A stretch of DNA of 64,000 bases from contig JOBE01000026.1 of NCBI GenBank assembly GCA_000717735.1, positions 29,361 through 93,360 on the forward strand, read 5' to 3'. The notes below the pieces were generated by a model. It saw only the letters and a program-made list of their open reading frames with translations. It ran no database searches and was not told the DNA's origin. Made by a program: the position numbers and the translations under genes. This document shows positions 1 to 13,287 of the stretch, piece after piece (the first letter of the stretch is position 1; the number at the start of each line of letters is the position of its first letter). Source of the DNA: Streptomyces griseoluteus. GTDB taxonomy: Bacteria; Actinomycetota; Actinomycetes; Streptomycetales; Streptomycetaceae.

Positions 1-1833
1 GGCGAGGTCGACTACGTCCTGCCGTCCGAGGTCGACTACATGGACGTCTCGCCGCGCCAGATGGTGTCGGTCGCGACGGCCATGATCCCGTTCCTCGAGC
101 ACGACGACGCCAACCGTGCCCTCATGGGCGCGAACATGATGCGTCAGGCGGTGCCGCTGATTAAGTCGGAGGCCCCGCTCGTCGGCACCGGCATGGAGTA
201 CCGCTGTGCCACCGACGCCGGCGACGTGCTCAAGGCCGAGAAGGACGGTGTCGTCCAGGAACTGTCGGCCGACTACGTCACGGTCGCCAACGACGACGGC
301 ACGTACATCACGTACCGCCTGCACAAGTTCTCCCGCTCCAACCAGGGCACCTCTGTGAACCAGAAGGTCGTCGTGGACGAGGGCGACCGCGTCATCGAGG
401 GCCAGGTCCTCGCCGACGGTCCCGCCACCGAAGACGGCGAGATGGCGCTCGGCAAGAACCTGCTCGTGGCGTTCATGCCGTGGGAGGGTCACAACTACGA
501 GGACGCGATCATCCTGTCGCAGCGCCTCGTGCAGGACGACGTCCTCTCCTCGATCCACATCGAGGAGCACGAGGTCGACGCCCGTGACACCAAGCTGGGC
601 CCGGAGGAGATCACCCGGGACATCCCGAACGTCTCCGAGGAGGTCCTCGCGGACCTCGACGAGCGCGGCATCATCCGCATCGGTGCCGAGGTCGTCGCCG
701 GCGACATCCTCGTCGGCAAGGTCACGCCCAAGGGCGAGACCGAGCTGACGCCGGAGGAGCGCCTGCTCCGCGCGATCTTCGGTGAGAAGGCCCGTGAGGT
801 CCGTGACACCTCGCTGAAGGTGCCGCACGGCGAGATCGGCAAGATCATCGGCGTCCGCGTCTTCGACCGCGAGGAGGGCGACGAGCTTCCCCCGGGCGTG
901 AACCAGCTGGTCCGCGTCTACGTCGCCCAGAAGCGCAAGATCACCGACGGTGACAAGCTCGCCGGCCGCCACGGCAACAAGGGTGTCATCTCCAAGATCC
1001 TTCCGATCGAGGACATGCCCTTCCTCGAGGACGGCACCCCGGTCGACATCATCCTCAACCCGCTGGGTGTCCCGTCCCGAATGAACCCGGGACAGGTCCT
1101 GGAGATCCACCTCGGCTGGCTCGCCAGCCGCGGCTGGGACGTCTCCGGCCTCGCGGACGAGTGGGCGCAGCGCCTCCAGGCGATCGGCGCCGACCAGGTC
1201 GCCCCGGGCACCAACGTCGCCACCCCCGTCTTCGACGGTGCGCGTGAGGACGAGCTCGCGGGTCTGCTGAACCACACCATCCCGAACCGGGACGGCGAGC
1301 GCATGGTGCTCCCGACCGGTAAGGCGAGGCTGTTCGACGGCCGCTCCGGCGAGCCGTTCCCCGACCCGGTCTCGGTCGGTTACATGTACATCCTCAAGCT
1401 CCACCACCTGGTCGACGACAAGCTCCACGCTCGTTCGACCGGTCCGTACTCGATGATCACCCAGCAGCCGCTGGGTGGTAAGGCCCAGTTCGGTGGCCAG
1501 CGCTTCGGTGAGATGGAGGTGTGGGCGCTGGAGGCGTACGGCGCCGCTTACGCCCTCCAGGAGCTGCTGACGATCAAGTCCGACGACGTGACCGGCCGCG
1601 TGAAGGTCTACGAGGCCATCGTCAAGGGCGAGAACATCCCTGAGCCCGGCATCCCCGAGTCCTTCAAGGTGCTCATCAAGGAGATGCAGTCCCTGTGCCT
1701 CAACGTGGAGGTGCTGTCCTCGGACGGCATGTCCATCGAGATGCGCGACACCGACGAGGACGTCTTCCGCGCAGCGGAGGAGCTCGGCATCGACCTGTCC
1801 CGGCGCGAGCCGAGCAGCGTCGAAGAGGTCTGA
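1..1833 (+). CDS. rpoB: RNA polymerase beta subunit, 3' part
   Basis: The reading frame is open from base 1 and encodes the last 610 residues of the beta subunit, about half of the usual ~1160 in Streptomyces. The N-terminal half, including the rifampicin-binding cluster, lies outside the window. The conserved block [20 protein letters not shown] (69-128) and the [10 protein letters not shown] motif (964-993) of the catalytic core are intact, as are the C-terminal residues that clamp onto beta-prime. It forms the catalytic centre with rpoC, which follows after 107 bases. Identification is certain; only the start is missing. Confidence 0.98.
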   Translation, partial: GEVDYVLPSEVDYMDVSPRQMVSVATAMIPFLEHDDANRALMGANMMRQAVPLIKSEAPLVGTGMEYRCATDAGDVLKAEKDGVVQELSADYVTVANDDGTYITYRLHKFSRSNQGTSVNQKVVVDEGDRVIEGQVLADGPATEDGEMALGKNLLVAFMPWEGHNYEDAIILSQRLVQDDVLSSIHIEEHEVDARDTKLGPEEITRDIPNVSEEVLADLDERGIIRIGAEVVAGDILVGKVTPKGETELTPEERLLRAIFGEKAREVRDTSLKVPHGEIGKIIGVRVFDREEGDELPPGVNQLVRVYVAQKRKITDGDKLAGRHGNKGVISKILPIEDMPFLEDGTPVDIILNPLGVPSRMNPGQVLEIHLGWLASRGWDVSGLADEWAQRLQAIGADQVAPGTNVATPVFDGAREDELAGLLNHTIPNRDGERMVLPTGKARLFDGRSGEPFPDPVSVGYMYILKLHHLVDDKLHARSTGPYSMITQQPLGGKAQFGGQRFGEMEVWALEAYGAAYALQELLTIKSDDVTGRVKVYEAIVKGENIPEPGIPESFKVLIKEMQSLCLNVEVLSSDGMSIEMRDTDEDVFRAAEELGIDLSRREPSSVEEV

Positions 1834-1845
1834 CGGGAGTTCGGT

Positions 1846-1877
1846 CGGGGACTCGGCGTAACGCCGCCGAGTCCCCG
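1846..1877 (+). promoter_or_regulatory. rpoB-rpoC intercistronic hairpin
   Basis: A perfect 13-bp stem (1846-1858 with 1865-1877) around a 6-base loop lies between rpoB and rpoC. No T-run follows, so it is more likely an mRNA processing or stability element, or a weak attenuator, than a full terminator. This is inferred from sequence only. Confidence 0.5.
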
Positions 1878-1940
1878 GCCGGCCCCAGGACCCCCGTATC
1901 AGACCCCAAGCCTTACAACCCTGAGAGGGATTGACGCATA

Positions 1941-5855
<3,915 letters not shown>

Positions 5856-5864
5856 GTAGTGGTG

Positions 5865-5912
5865 CGAAGGGCGGCCACCCCGGAAACGGGGTGGCCGCCC
5901 TTCGGCGTTTTC
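5865..5912 (+). terminator. rpoC terminator
   Basis: A perfect 17-bp stem (5865-5881 with 5888-5904) with a 6-base loop, followed shortly by TTTT, sits 10 bases after the rpoC stop. The minus-strand tail island ends at 5922, so the hairpin lies between convergent units and probably insulates both. Confidence 0.9.
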
Positions 5913-5921
5913 CCCGGAGGG

Positions 5922-6185
5922 TTACCTGGCGGCCAGTTCCCACACCGCGACGAGCGCTCCGGCGCTCGCGGCGAGTGCCACGATGCTGGTCAGCGGCCAG
6001 CGGGCGCGTTCGAGGCCGTCGAGGCGGGCCTCGTGGTCGGCGAGCTGCCGGTCGGTCTGGTCGCTGCGCTGGACGAGCAGCGCGAGCGCGCCGTCCACCC
6101 GGGCGAAGCCGGCCTCCAGGGTGCCGCGGAGCCGTTCCAGTTCGAGGGCGACGGCCACGGGGTCGTTCGGGTCAGGCTCGGTCAT
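5922..6185 (-). CDS. XhlA-like small membrane protein of the lysis cassette
   Basis: 87 residues starting at the ATG at 6185, which has a G-rich ribosome binding site; a GTG at 6191 is an alternative. The first ~60 residues are a charged, Leu-rich coiled coil. The last ~22 (WPLTSIVALAASAGALVAVW) form one membrane segment. This is the architecture of haemolysin XhlA-type accessory proteins that accompany phage holins. It overlaps the holin gene upstream and is the last gene of the tail operon, 10 bases from the rpoC terminator. Assignment rests on architecture and context. Confidence 0.55.
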   Translation of the reverse strand: MTEPDPNDPVAVALELERLRGTLEAGFARVDGALALLVQRSDQTDRQLADHEARLDGLERARWPLTSIVALAASAGALVAVWELAAR

Positions 6186-6411
6186 CTGCACCGCCCCCGG
6201 ACGGGGTGCTGCGGAGCCAGGACGGCAGCAGTCGCTGCGCCGCGTCCAGTGCCATCACCCGGGTGAGACCGCCGGCGACGGCGAGCGCCCCGGCGACCCA
6301 GGGGAGGGTCGCGGGGATGCCGGATGCGTCGACGATCGCGGGGAGGACGACGGCGATGCCGACGGCGGACTGGAGGACGGTACGGGCCGTGCGCTTGGCG
6401 GCATCGGACAT
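6172..6411 (-). CDS. Holin-like membrane protein
   Basis: 79 residues with two hydrophobic segments (about residues 15-32 and 35-52) and a polar C-terminal tail, the size and topology of a small two-span phage holin. The start has a good GAGGAGC ribosome binding site. It sits directly after an amidase gene and overlaps the coiled-coil protein that follows, giving the order endolysin-holin-accessory. Its proposed role is to let the amidase across the cytoplasmic membrane and so release tail particles. Holins share little sequence, so topology and position carry the call. Confidence 0.6.
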   Translation of the reverse strand: MSDAAKRTARTVLQSAVGIAVVLPAIVDASGIPATLPWVAGALAVAGGLTRVMALDAAQRLLPSWLRSTPSGGGADDRA

Positions 6412-6433
6412 CGGTGTGCTCCTCGGTAGGTGC

Positions 6434-7345
6434 TTACTTCGTGTACGGGACCTTCAGGGCGCTCCAGGAGGCGGCGCCGGGGATGCCGTCGGCGTCGGAG
6501 CCGCGGAAGCCGAGCTTGCGCTGCCACTTGGCGTAGCTGAGCCGGTCGGCCTCGCTCCAGCGGGGGCCGGGGCCGACGGCGTACGCGGAGCAGCCCTCGG
6601 CGACGAGCCGGCGGCCCATGGCCGTGATGACCGGGGAGCTCGTCTCCTTGCGGAAGAACGAGGAGCCCGGGAACGGCTGGAGGCGGGGCGGGGCCGGCTT
6701 CGTGGTGCCGGGGGTGGCCTTGGCGGGGTCCTTGCCGAGCCGGGTCTGGACCCGGTCGCGGAGGACCGGCATGCCGAAGCCCTTGGGGTCGGACTTCCAG
6801 TCGGACCACTCCAGGTGGCCGATGACGGACTTGGCGCCCCAGCCGTGGGCCCGGCAGAGGGCGGCGGAGACCCGCTCGATGGCGTCGAGCTGGGCGGCCG
6901 GCCAGGGGTCGGTGCCGTTGCCGAGGTTGACGCACTCGAAGCCGTAGAAGCGGGAGTTGCCGTCGACGGCTCCGGGGCTGCCCTGGTGGACGCGGGGCGC
7001 CGGGGGCCTGTCGCCGTACGTCTCGGTGATGACGGCCTGGAGGACGGACGGGTCGCCGCCGCCGGCGTGGTTGGCGCGGCCGTTGCCGACGAGGTGGACC
7101 GTGCCGTCCTTGGCGATGACGCCGTGGCAGAGCGGTCCCGGCAGTCCCTCGTAGCCGTTGAAGCAGAGCTCGATGGAGGAGGCGGTGCCGGAGCTGACGG
7201 TGTGGTGGATCATCACGCCGGTGACCGGGCCCCAGGCGCCGGCGTGGTTGCGGTGGTGGGTGCGCCAGCCGGGGTGTTCGACGACGGTGACGCCTTCGGC
7301 GCGGAGCGCGGCGACGAGCCGGTCCGCGGGCAGGGGAGTGGCCAT
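6434..7345 (-). CDS. N-acetylmuramoyl-L-alanine amidase (endolysin)
   Basis: 303 residues from the ATG at 7345, chosen because GGAGG lies 7 bases upstream; an ATG at 7363 would place that site inside the gene. Residues ~40-190 form an Amidase_2/PGRP-type zinc amidase: VMIHHTVSS (His47 region), NHAGGG and GHLEWSDWKSDP carry the expected metal and catalytic positions. A Pro-rich linker follows. The C-terminal ~70 residues (RLSYAKWQRKLGF, DGIPGAASWSALK) resemble a peptidoglycan-binding domain. It should cut the bond between N-acetylmuramic acid and L-Ala. No signal peptide is visible, so export would rely on the adjacent holin. Confidence 0.85.
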   Translation of the reverse strand: MATPLPADRLVAALRAEGVTVVEHPGWRTHHRNHAGAWGPVTGVMIHHTVSSGTASSIELCFNGYEGLPGPLCHGVIAKDGTVHLVGNGRANHAGGGDPSVLQAVITETYGDRPPAPRVHQGSPGAVDGNSRFYGFECVNLGNGTDPWPAAQLDAIERVSAALCRAHGWGAKSVIGHLEWSDWKSDPKGFGMPVLRDRVQTRLGKDPAKATPGTTKPAPPRLQPFPGSSFFRKETSSPVITAMGRRLVAEGCSAYAVGPGPRWSEADRLSYAKWQRKLGFRGSDADGIPGAASWSALKVPYTK

Positions 7346-7441
7346 CGGGTGTCCTCCAGACATGCGGGAGCCCCGGCCTTGGGGGGCGCGGGGCGGGCGT
7401 ACGGGTGGGGCGGGGACGCACTCGGTGGTGCGTTCCGGGGC

Positions 7442-7864
7442 TTACGGGGCGGGCGCGGGCTCCGGGGTGGGCGCGGGCTCCGGGGTGGGCTCGGGTTCCG
7501 GCGCCGGGGCCCAGGTCGCGCACAGTTCGGCGTAGGCGGAGCGGCGGTTCTCGAAGTCGGCGAGCGCGGACGTGACGGCCCGCTGGACGGCGGTCGGATC
7601 GGGCACGGCCGGGACGCCGTCCTTCGCCTCGACGACGGCGAGACCGTAGCCGCGGAGGGTGGCGTCACCACCACTGCCGGTCTTGGCGAACTCGGCGGTG
7701 ATCTGCACCGACGGGTACTGGCCGGTGAACGGGTCACGTTCCAGGGTGTAGCCGAGGCTGTTGTCGAAGACGCGTACGGAGAGGGTGTGGCCGTTCTCCA
7801 CGACGGTGGCCCGGCCGGCGTAGTCGATGGCCAGGCCCCAGGGCTGGGTGGGGTCGATGTTCAC
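7442..7864 (-). CDS. Tail-module protein with Pro/Glu-rich tail, function unknown
   Basis: 140 residues from a GTG at 7864 with GAGGAGC upstream. Residues 1-115 look like a compact beta-rich domain. The last ~22 residues are a Pro-Glu-Ala repeat (PEPTPEPAPTPEPAP), probably an extended tail. I do not recognise the family. It lies between a tail protein and the amidase, all on the same strand, so it is probably part of the tail tip or an accessory of release. Confidence 0.6.
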   Translation of the reverse strand: MNIDPTQPWGLAIDYAGRATVVENGHTLSVRVFDNSLGYTLERDPFTGQYPSVQITAEFAKTGSGGDATLRGYGLAVVEAKDGVPAVPDPTAVQRAVTSALADFENRRSAYAELCATWAPAPEPEPTPEPAPTPEPAPAP

Positions 7865-7884
7865 GGTGGGTGCTCCTCGCTGGC

Positions 7885-8463
7885 TCAGGTCTGGGTGCCG
7901 TACATGCTGACGGGCTGGGCGTACACCGTTCCGGTGCCGCTGGCGATCCTGGCGTGGATCTCGACGGTCATGACCTTGCCGAACTTGGTCGCGAAGTCGG
8001 GGAACGGCAGCAGACCGGTGTAGTCGAAGGTCTGTCCGGCGGCGACGGGCGGGCCGAACGGCAGGCCGTCGACCATCACCTGCACCTGGCCGGTCGCGCC
8101 GCTGGACACCTTCGTGTACATCGCGAGACGCATCTTGGGCTGCCAGACCGGATTGAAGGACTGGGCGATGGCGGTGAAGGACGTGCTCGTGGTGGACGGC
8201 CACTTCGCTTCCTTCAGGTGGTCCACAGGCGGCATCAGCTGCAGCCACGGCCTGGCGAGGCCGCCGGTCGCCAGGTCGTCGGCGAACAGCTCGTGGTTGT
8301 GGGCGTCGAAGACCCGGAGGACCGGTTTGGTGGGCTGCGGCTTGTCGGGTTCGGGACGGATCTCGTTGAAGAGGGGACGGGTGTTGACCGCTGTGGACAG
8401 GGCCTGGATCCGGCGCTCCATCTGGATCAGCCGGTCGATGATGTCTTCGGGCAGCAGTGCCAT
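7885..8463 (-). CDS. Putative tail tip/baseplate protein
   Basis: 192 residues. The start codon overlaps the stop of the upstream hub-like gene by one base (TGATG), implying translational coupling. A short amphipathic helix (MALLPEDIIDRLIQMERRIQALS) precedes a beta-rich C-terminal part, the layout of a small trimeric tip or fibre-attachment protein. There is no specific family match from memory; the role is inferred from context. Confidence 0.55.
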   Translation of the reverse strand: MALLPEDIIDRLIQMERRIQALSTAVNTRPLFNEIRPEPDKPQPTKPVLRVFDAHNHELFADDLATGGLARPWLQLMPPVDHLKEAKWPSTTSTSFTAIAQSFNPVWQPKMRLAMYTKVSSGATGQVQVMVDGLPFGPPVAAGQTFDYTGLLPFPDFATKFGKVMTVEIHARIASGTGTVYAQPVSMYGTQT

Positions 8464-9578
8464 CAGGTCCTCTCAAGGGCGAGTTCGGCGGTGTCTGGGC
8501 GGCCTCGCTCGGCCGGCCGGACCTTGACGCCGACGATGCGGTAGCGGGCGTCGAGGCCCGTCGGGTGCCACTCGTCGGTGATGCGGATGCGGGCGGTGCG
8601 GCCGAGGAGCGCCGGGGGGACGATCCCGCCGAGCCGGATGCTGATCTCGGGGATCTGCACATGGCCGGCGGCCTCGTTGACGGCGGCCTGGGCGAGCGAG
8701 TTCAGCGTGGCCTTGTCGCTGACGTCGTTGTGGTCCGAGGACAGGTCGAGCTTCGGCCAGAGGTCGGCGAGCGGCGGATCCGTCGGCTGGAAGAGGTCGG
8801 ACAGGGTCGGCCTGGACTCGGCGCCGGCGTTGCTGTTGGCCGAGGCGCCGCGAGCCAGGGCCTCGGTGCCGCCGCGGGTGGCGTCGTCCGGAAGGGAGTA
8901 CGACAGGATCGTGCCGGGCCGGTCGAAGATCATGTCGGTGGCGCCGTTGCTGATGGGCGAGCCGAGCCGGAGCTCGCGGACCCGCTTGCCGTCGTCCGGG
9001 TCGCGGTAGACGAGGATCTGGTACTCGAAGCCCTGGTTCTGGGAACCGAGCTGGTCGAGCGCCTCCTGGTAGACGGTCTCGTCGCCGTACCGCCACGAGG
9101 CCGTCCGCGTGACGCCGGACAGCACGTTCACGTCACCCTCGTCGATCCTGCTCTCGCCCAGGCCGTCCGACAGGCTCTTCCAGAGCTCGCGGGCGATGAC
9201 GTACTGGTCGGTCGGCTGGGTGAACCGGGTCGCGAAGTCCTTCGTACGGATGCGTCGTCGGGCCGCGTACGAGTCGAAGGTGGAGGCCTGGATGCCCAGG
9301 GTCACCACGCCCCGGTCGCTGCTCTGCAGGTTGGTGGTCCAGACGATGCCGCCCCACCACAGGTCTCCGCCGCGCTCCAGGTAGACGGTGGTCCGGCCCG
9401 GCTTGATCTTGTGGGCCCGCTCGGCGATGGCCCGGTCGGGGATGGGGATGGTGCCGGACAGGGAGCCGGCCCGGCCGATGTAGTCCTCGAACGAGACGTC
9501 CCGCAGCGGCAGGATGTCGAGGGCCGTGTCGCTCATGAGGTCGCAGAAGATGGCCCGGTAGGGCGTGTCGAGTGCCAT
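8463..9578 (-). CDS. Putative tail hub (Tal-like) protein
   Basis: 371 residues with a start typical of actinophage minor tail proteins (MALDTPYRAIFCDLMSDTALDILPL, then a GTIPIPD element). It resembles gp27-type hub domains that close the end of non-contractile tails. There is no obvious peptidase domain. The last ~100 residues (ISIRLGGIVPP to the end) form a separate beta domain. The ribosome binding site is weak (GGGGG). It sits between three fibre-like genes and the small tip genes and is coupled to the next gene. Hub identity is a family-level inference. Confidence 0.6.
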   Translation of the reverse strand: MALDTPYRAIFCDLMSDTALDILPLRDVSFEDYIGRAGSLSGTIPIPDRAIAERAHKIKPGRTTVYLERGGDLWWGGIVWTTNLQSSDRGVVTLGIQASTFDSYAARRRIRTKDFATRFTQPTDQYVIARELWKSLSDGLGESRIDEGDVNVLSGVTRTASWRYGDETVYQEALDQLGSQNQGFEYQILVYRDPDDGKRVRELRLGSPISNGATDMIFDRPGTILSYSLPDDATRGGTEALARGASANSNAGAESRPTLSDLFQPTDPPLADLWPKLDLSSDHNDVSDKATLNSLAQAAVNEAAGHVQIPEISIRLGGIVPPALLGRTARIRITDEWHPTGLDARYRIVGVKVRPAERGRPDTAELALERT

Positions 9579-9590
9579 GGGACAGCCCCC

Positions 9591-10724
9591 TTACAGGACG
9601 TAGGTAGCGGCGATGCGGATGTTCCGGCCGGCGACGAGGGCTCCGTTCGACGACCAGGTGCGCAGGTTGACCTGTCCGCCGGGCGTGATGTAGCCGCCGC
9701 CGTTGCCGAAGCCGTCGCAGGCGGAGGCCTCGTAGTCCATGGCCGGGCGCCATCCGGCGGGCAGGGTGCAGAGCCCCTCGTCGTTGAAGTTGCCCGCGCC
9801 GTCGACGTTGATGGTGGCGCCGTTGCGGGTGACGGTGACGAGGACGGTCGCGAGGCCCCGGGAGCGCCGGCCGGAGAAGGACACCACCGTCCAGCCGCTC
9901 AGCGCGGTCGCGCCGCTCGTGGTGGTCTCCACCTCGACCGGCGGCTGGTAGTTGGTCCAGGAGGTGCCGTTCCAGCGCTGGAGGGTCCCGGCGTTGTCGC
10001 GGAACTGACCGGTGTAGCTGCCGGTGGTGAGCGTTCCGCTGGGGACGACGCCGCCGATCTCCTTCGGGTACGCGACCCAGCCGTTGCCGTCCCAGCGCTG
10101 GAGGTAGTGGGCGTTGTCGTTGTCCTGGTACTGGCCGGGGTACGAACCGGGCACACCGGCGTTGTTGTAGACGGGCAGGATGCCGCCCAGGCCGACGAGC
10201 GTGGTCCGCAGGTCGGTGACGGCCGTGGCCCAGGCGATGCCGCCGGTGCCGGCCGAGGTCTGCTTCTCCACCCTGACCGAGAAGAGGGGGAGGGAGAGCG
10301 CGGGGGCGCCAGGAGCGGTCGGCACCGCCTTCGGCTCGCCGCTGATGACCTCCAGGGCGGCTTCGCTCCTGGCCTGGTTGTCGAACTCGTCGTCGTACAC
10401 GCGCAGGACGACGAGGTCGATGCGCGGGTTGATCGGATCGCCGTCGCCGAAGCTGAGGACGGTGTCCGCGTCGAGGGTGACGGGGTAGGCGCCCTGGATG
10501 TTGGGGCCCTGGATGACGGCGCGCCCGGCGTAGACGGTCGCGCTCATGGGGCCGCTGCCGCTCATCCAGAGGCCGCCGACCCGGTACTTGCCGTCGGCCG
10601 TGCCGGGCAGGACGCCGGAGCGCGAGGCGAGCGGGTTGACCGGGGTGGTCGCGCCGAGGGCGGTGAGGCGGGTGGTGACTCGGGTCTGCCCGGTCGGGGG
10701 GAGCCAGCCGCTGCGCAGTGCCAT
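9591..10724 (-). CDS. Tail fibre/receptor-binding protein, paralogue 1
   Basis: 377 residues from the ATG at 10724 (AGGAGAACACC ribosome binding site). It shares an N-terminal module (R-x-x-WL-x-x-TGQTR, then S-R-S-GVLPG and IDLVVLRVYDD) with the next two genes. Residues ~179-222 and ~223-257 are two copies of a motif of the form GG(I/V)(L/V)P, YxGQ(Y/F)xD, LQRW(D/N)GxxW. The C-terminal ~115 residues are unique to this copy. A conserved anchor and repeats plus a variable tip is what a receptor-binding or fibre protein shows. Inferred to sit at the distal tail end. Confidence 0.65.
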   Translation of the reverse strand: MALRSGWLPPTGQTRVTTRLTALGATTPVNPLASRSGVLPGTADGKYRVGGLWMSGSGPMSATVYAGRAVIQGPNIQGAYPVTLDADTVLSFGDGDPINPRIDLVVLRVYDDEFDNQARSEAALEVISGEPKAVPTAPGAPALSLPLFSVRVEKQTSAGTGGIAWATAVTDLRTTLVGLGGILPVYNNAGVPGSYPGQYQDNDNAHYLQRWDGNGWVAYPKEIGGVVPSGTLTTGSYTGQFRDNAGTLQRWNGTSWTNYQPPVEVETTTSGATALSGWTVVSFSGRRSRGLATVLVTVTRNGATINVDGAGNFNDEGLCTLPAGWRPAMDYEASACDGFGNGGGYITPGGQVNLRTWSSNGALVAGRNIRIAATYVL

Positions 10725-10756
10725 GGTGTTCTCCTGTCGGTGGGGGTGGATCCGGG

Positions 10757-11950
10757 CTACGGCAGCGGGTCGACCCTGATGAAGGTGTTGTCGAAACCGG
10801 CCTTGAGGACGGTGGGGGCGGCGGAGACGACCTTGAAGAAGGCCGTGAGCGTGTACGTCGCGCCCGCGGTCAGGCCCGACTGACGGGTCATGGTGGACAC
10901 CGAGACCATGTGCTTGTCGGCGGCGAGCACCGCGTAGTCGTCCTCGAGGTCGCTGATGACCGTGGCGCCCTGGGTGAGCTTGAGCGCCATGAACGCGTAG
11001 TGGTCGGGACTCGTCGACCGCAGCTTGCAGCCGAAACTGATGATCACGGCCCTCGACGGCGGGGCGACGAAGGAGAGCGACAGCGGGTTGGTGATGCGGC
11101 CGGCGAGCGTCGAGGTGTACGTGGTCGACGTGGTGTCGCCGTAGTCGCGGTTGTCGACGAAGTACGGGCCCGCCACGACCGGGATCCACTCGGAACCGTT
11201 CCAGCGCTGGAGCTTGCCGCTCGTCGAGTCGCGGTACTGGCCGGTGTAGCTGGCCGGCGTGGTGGACGCGGAGGACGGGACGATGCCGCCGAGCGCCGCC
11301 GGGTACGACACCCAGGCGCCGCCGTCCCAGCGCTGGAGCGCACCGCCCGCGTCCTGGTACTGGCCGGGGTAGGCGCCGGGCTGGGACGCGCCCTCGACCG
11401 GGAGGATGCCGCCGAGGGAGACGACCGGGCTGCGCAGGTCCTTGAGCGAGCTGTCCCACGGGATGCCGCCGTTGCCCGCGCTGGCACCGGCGGGGACGAG
11501 CACCTCGTACAGCGGGAGGCAGCGCGGCGGGACGACCGGGACCTTCGGGGCCTGCTCGGCCGCGCCCTGGATGATCTCGAGGACGGCTTCGGTGCGCGTC
11601 CCGCCGTCGTAGAGCGTGTCGTAGATCCTCAGGACGAGCAGGTCGATGCGGTTGTACGTGGCGTTGCCCGGCGCGAAGGTCACCACCTCTGAGGCCGGCA
11701 GCGTCACGGGGAAGACGCCCTGGGAGATCTCGCCCTGGATGACGGCCCGGCCCTCGGAGACGGTCGCCGACATGGCGGCGGAGCCGAAGGTCCAGAAGCC
11801 GGAGAGCCGGTACCGGCCGTCGTACGAGCCGGGCAGGACGCCGGAGCGGACCTGGACGGGGTTGGTCATGGTGGTGACACCGGTCTGGGTGAGCCGGGTG
11901 TCCTCGCGGGTCTGGCCGGTCTCGGTGACCCAGCTGCTGCGCAGGTTCAT
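10757..11950 (-). CDS. Tail fibre/receptor-binding protein, paralogue 2
   Basis: 397 residues with the same plan as its neighbours: N-terminal RSSWVTETGQTREDTRLT, the SGVLPG core, two YxGQYxD-LQRWxGxxW repeats, then a distinct C-terminal domain of ~140 residues that looks like a beta-sandwich. Ribosome binding site GGAGAAACCCC. It is the middle of three tandem genes, separated by only 32 and 49 bases, which points to duplication followed by divergence of the tips. Confidence 0.65.
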   Translation of the reverse strand: MNLRSSWVTETGQTREDTRLTQTGVTTMTNPVQVRSGVLPGSYDGRYRLSGFWTFGSAAMSATVSEGRAVIQGEISQGVFPVTLPASEVVTFAPGNATYNRIDLLVLRIYDTLYDGGTRTEAVLEIIQGAAEQAPKVPVVPPRCLPLYEVLVPAGASAGNGGIPWDSSLKDLRSPVVSLGGILPVEGASQPGAYPGQYQDAGGALQRWDGGAWVSYPAALGGIVPSSASTTPASYTGQYRDSTSGKLQRWNGSEWIPVVAGPYFVDNRDYGDTTSTTYTSTLAGRITNPLSLSFVAPPSRAVIISFGCKLRSTSPDHYAFMALKLTQGATVISDLEDDYAVLAADKHMVSVSTMTRQSGLTAGATYTLTAFFKVVSAAPTVLKAGFDNTFIRVDPLP

Positions 11951-11999
11951 GGGGTTTCTCCGTTCGAGAGGTCGGGGGACGGTTCAGCGGTCGGGGGCG

Positions 12000-13193
12000 T
12001 CAGGACCTGATCCATTCGGCGTCGAGGCTGCAGCCGTAGCCCGAGCCACCGAGGGTCTTGATCGCCGCGGTGTGGTTGTGGAAGCCGGCGAGCTGGAGGG
12101 TCTGGCCGGCGACGAGCCGGACGGTGCCGCTGCCGCCCACGGAGACGGCGCCGTTGCCGGCGGGGATGAGCCAGGTCAGCCGGGACTGTCCGACGCCGGC
12201 GACCACGACGCGGGCGCCGCGCATGCCGGTCTGGGCCTCGTTGGCGAAGGTGGCGTGCGCGGAGACCCGCCACCAGCCGGTGCGCGGCACGACATAGGTG
12301 GTGTTCGAGGTCCAGCCGGCGGCGTCGTCGATCTCGACGGTGGGCAGGCTGAGCACGGTCCAGGTGTTGGGGGCGATGCTCTGTTGCTGGGCGGTCAGCC
12401 ACTGCGTGGCGCTGAGCAGCAGGGTGGAGGCGCCCTCGACGTACTGCCAGGCGGTGCCGTTCCAGCGCTGCAGCCCGCCGCCGTTGTCCCGGTACTGGCC
12501 GGTGTAGCCGCCGGTGGTCGTGGTGCTCGGGGCGATGCCGCCGATGGCCTTCGGGTACGAGGCCCAGGTCGTGCCGTCCCAGCGCTGGAGGAGGCCCGCC
12601 GTGTCGCGGTACTGGCCGACGTAGGCGCCCTTGAAGCCGCTGGCGGGCATGATGCCGCCGAGCGCGACGGCCGGCCAGTGCTGGGTCGTGACGGCGGTGG
12701 ACCAGGCGATGCCGCCGGTGCCGGCCGAGGTGCCCTTCGGAACCCGGATCGTGTAGAGCGGGATCGTGCTGCCCGGCCCGCTGAGCGGGACGGTGGGCGT
12801 GGCCGCGGGGGTGCCCTCGACGAGCCGCACGACCGCCTGGGTGTCGCCCGAACGGTCGTAGGTGTCGTCGAGCACGGCCAGTTCGATCAGGTCGATCCGG
12901 TCGTTCTGCGGGTCGCCGTCCGTGAGCGTGAAGCTCTCCGGGGCGGTGACGGCGACGAGGTAGGCGCCCTGGGCGGTGTCGTCGCCCTGGACGACAGCGC
13001 GGCCGGTGCCGATGGTGGCCTGCATGGGCGCGCTGCCGGTCAGGACGAAACCGCCCGGGACGATGCCCGCCCGCGAGCGCAGCGGGGTCTCGTCGGGGCT
13101 CTGGCCGCTGGGGGTGAGCAGGGTGGCGAGGGTCAGGCGGGTGTCCTCGCGGGTCTGGCCGGTGGACTGGAGCCAAGCGGCGCGTACGGTCAT
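12000..13193 (-). CDS. Tail fibre/receptor-binding protein, paralogue 3
   Basis: 397 residues. It has the same N-terminal signature (WLQSTGQTREDTRLT) and two copies of the GGI-P / YxGQYRD / LQRW(D/N)GTxW repeat. The C-terminal ~150 residues (TWTVLSLPTVEID, GTVRLVAGQTLQLAGFH) resemble C1q/TNF-like jelly-roll tips of trimeric fibres; that comparison is from memory. First of the fibre trio in transcription order, directly after the distal-tail gene and a strong intercistronic hairpin. Confidence 0.65.
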   Translation of the reverse strand: MTVRAAWLQSTGQTREDTRLTLATLLTPSGQSPDETPLRSRAGIVPGGFVLTGSAPMQATIGTGRAVVQGDDTAQGAYLVAVTAPESFTLTDGDPQNDRIDLIELAVLDDTYDRSGDTQAVVRLVEGTPAATPTVPLSGPGSTIPLYTIRVPKGTSAGTGGIAWSTAVTTQHWPAVALGGIMPASGFKGAYVGQYRDTAGLLQRWDGTTWASYPKAIGGIAPSTTTTGGYTGQYRDNGGGLQRWNGTAWQYVEGASTLLLSATQWLTAQQQSIAPNTWTVLSLPTVEIDDAAGWTSNTTYVVPRTGWWRVSAHATFANEAQTGMRGARVVVAGVGQSRLTWLIPAGNGAVSVGGSGTVRLVAGQTLQLAGFHNHTAAIKTLGGSGYGCSLDAEWIRS

Positions 13194-13287
13194 GGGGTCA
13201 CCTCTCCGAAGGGGGTCGGGTCGGGGTGGGCGATGCGTGCGGTGCCTGTGGTTCGTGCGGCGCGGGCGATGCGTTCGGGGTGGAGAA

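Noticed and set aside
5891..8023. Long plus-strand open frames across the tail operon
   Set aside because: Low-complexity Gly/Ala/Arg products opposite genes with recognisable domains and good start sites on the minus strand.
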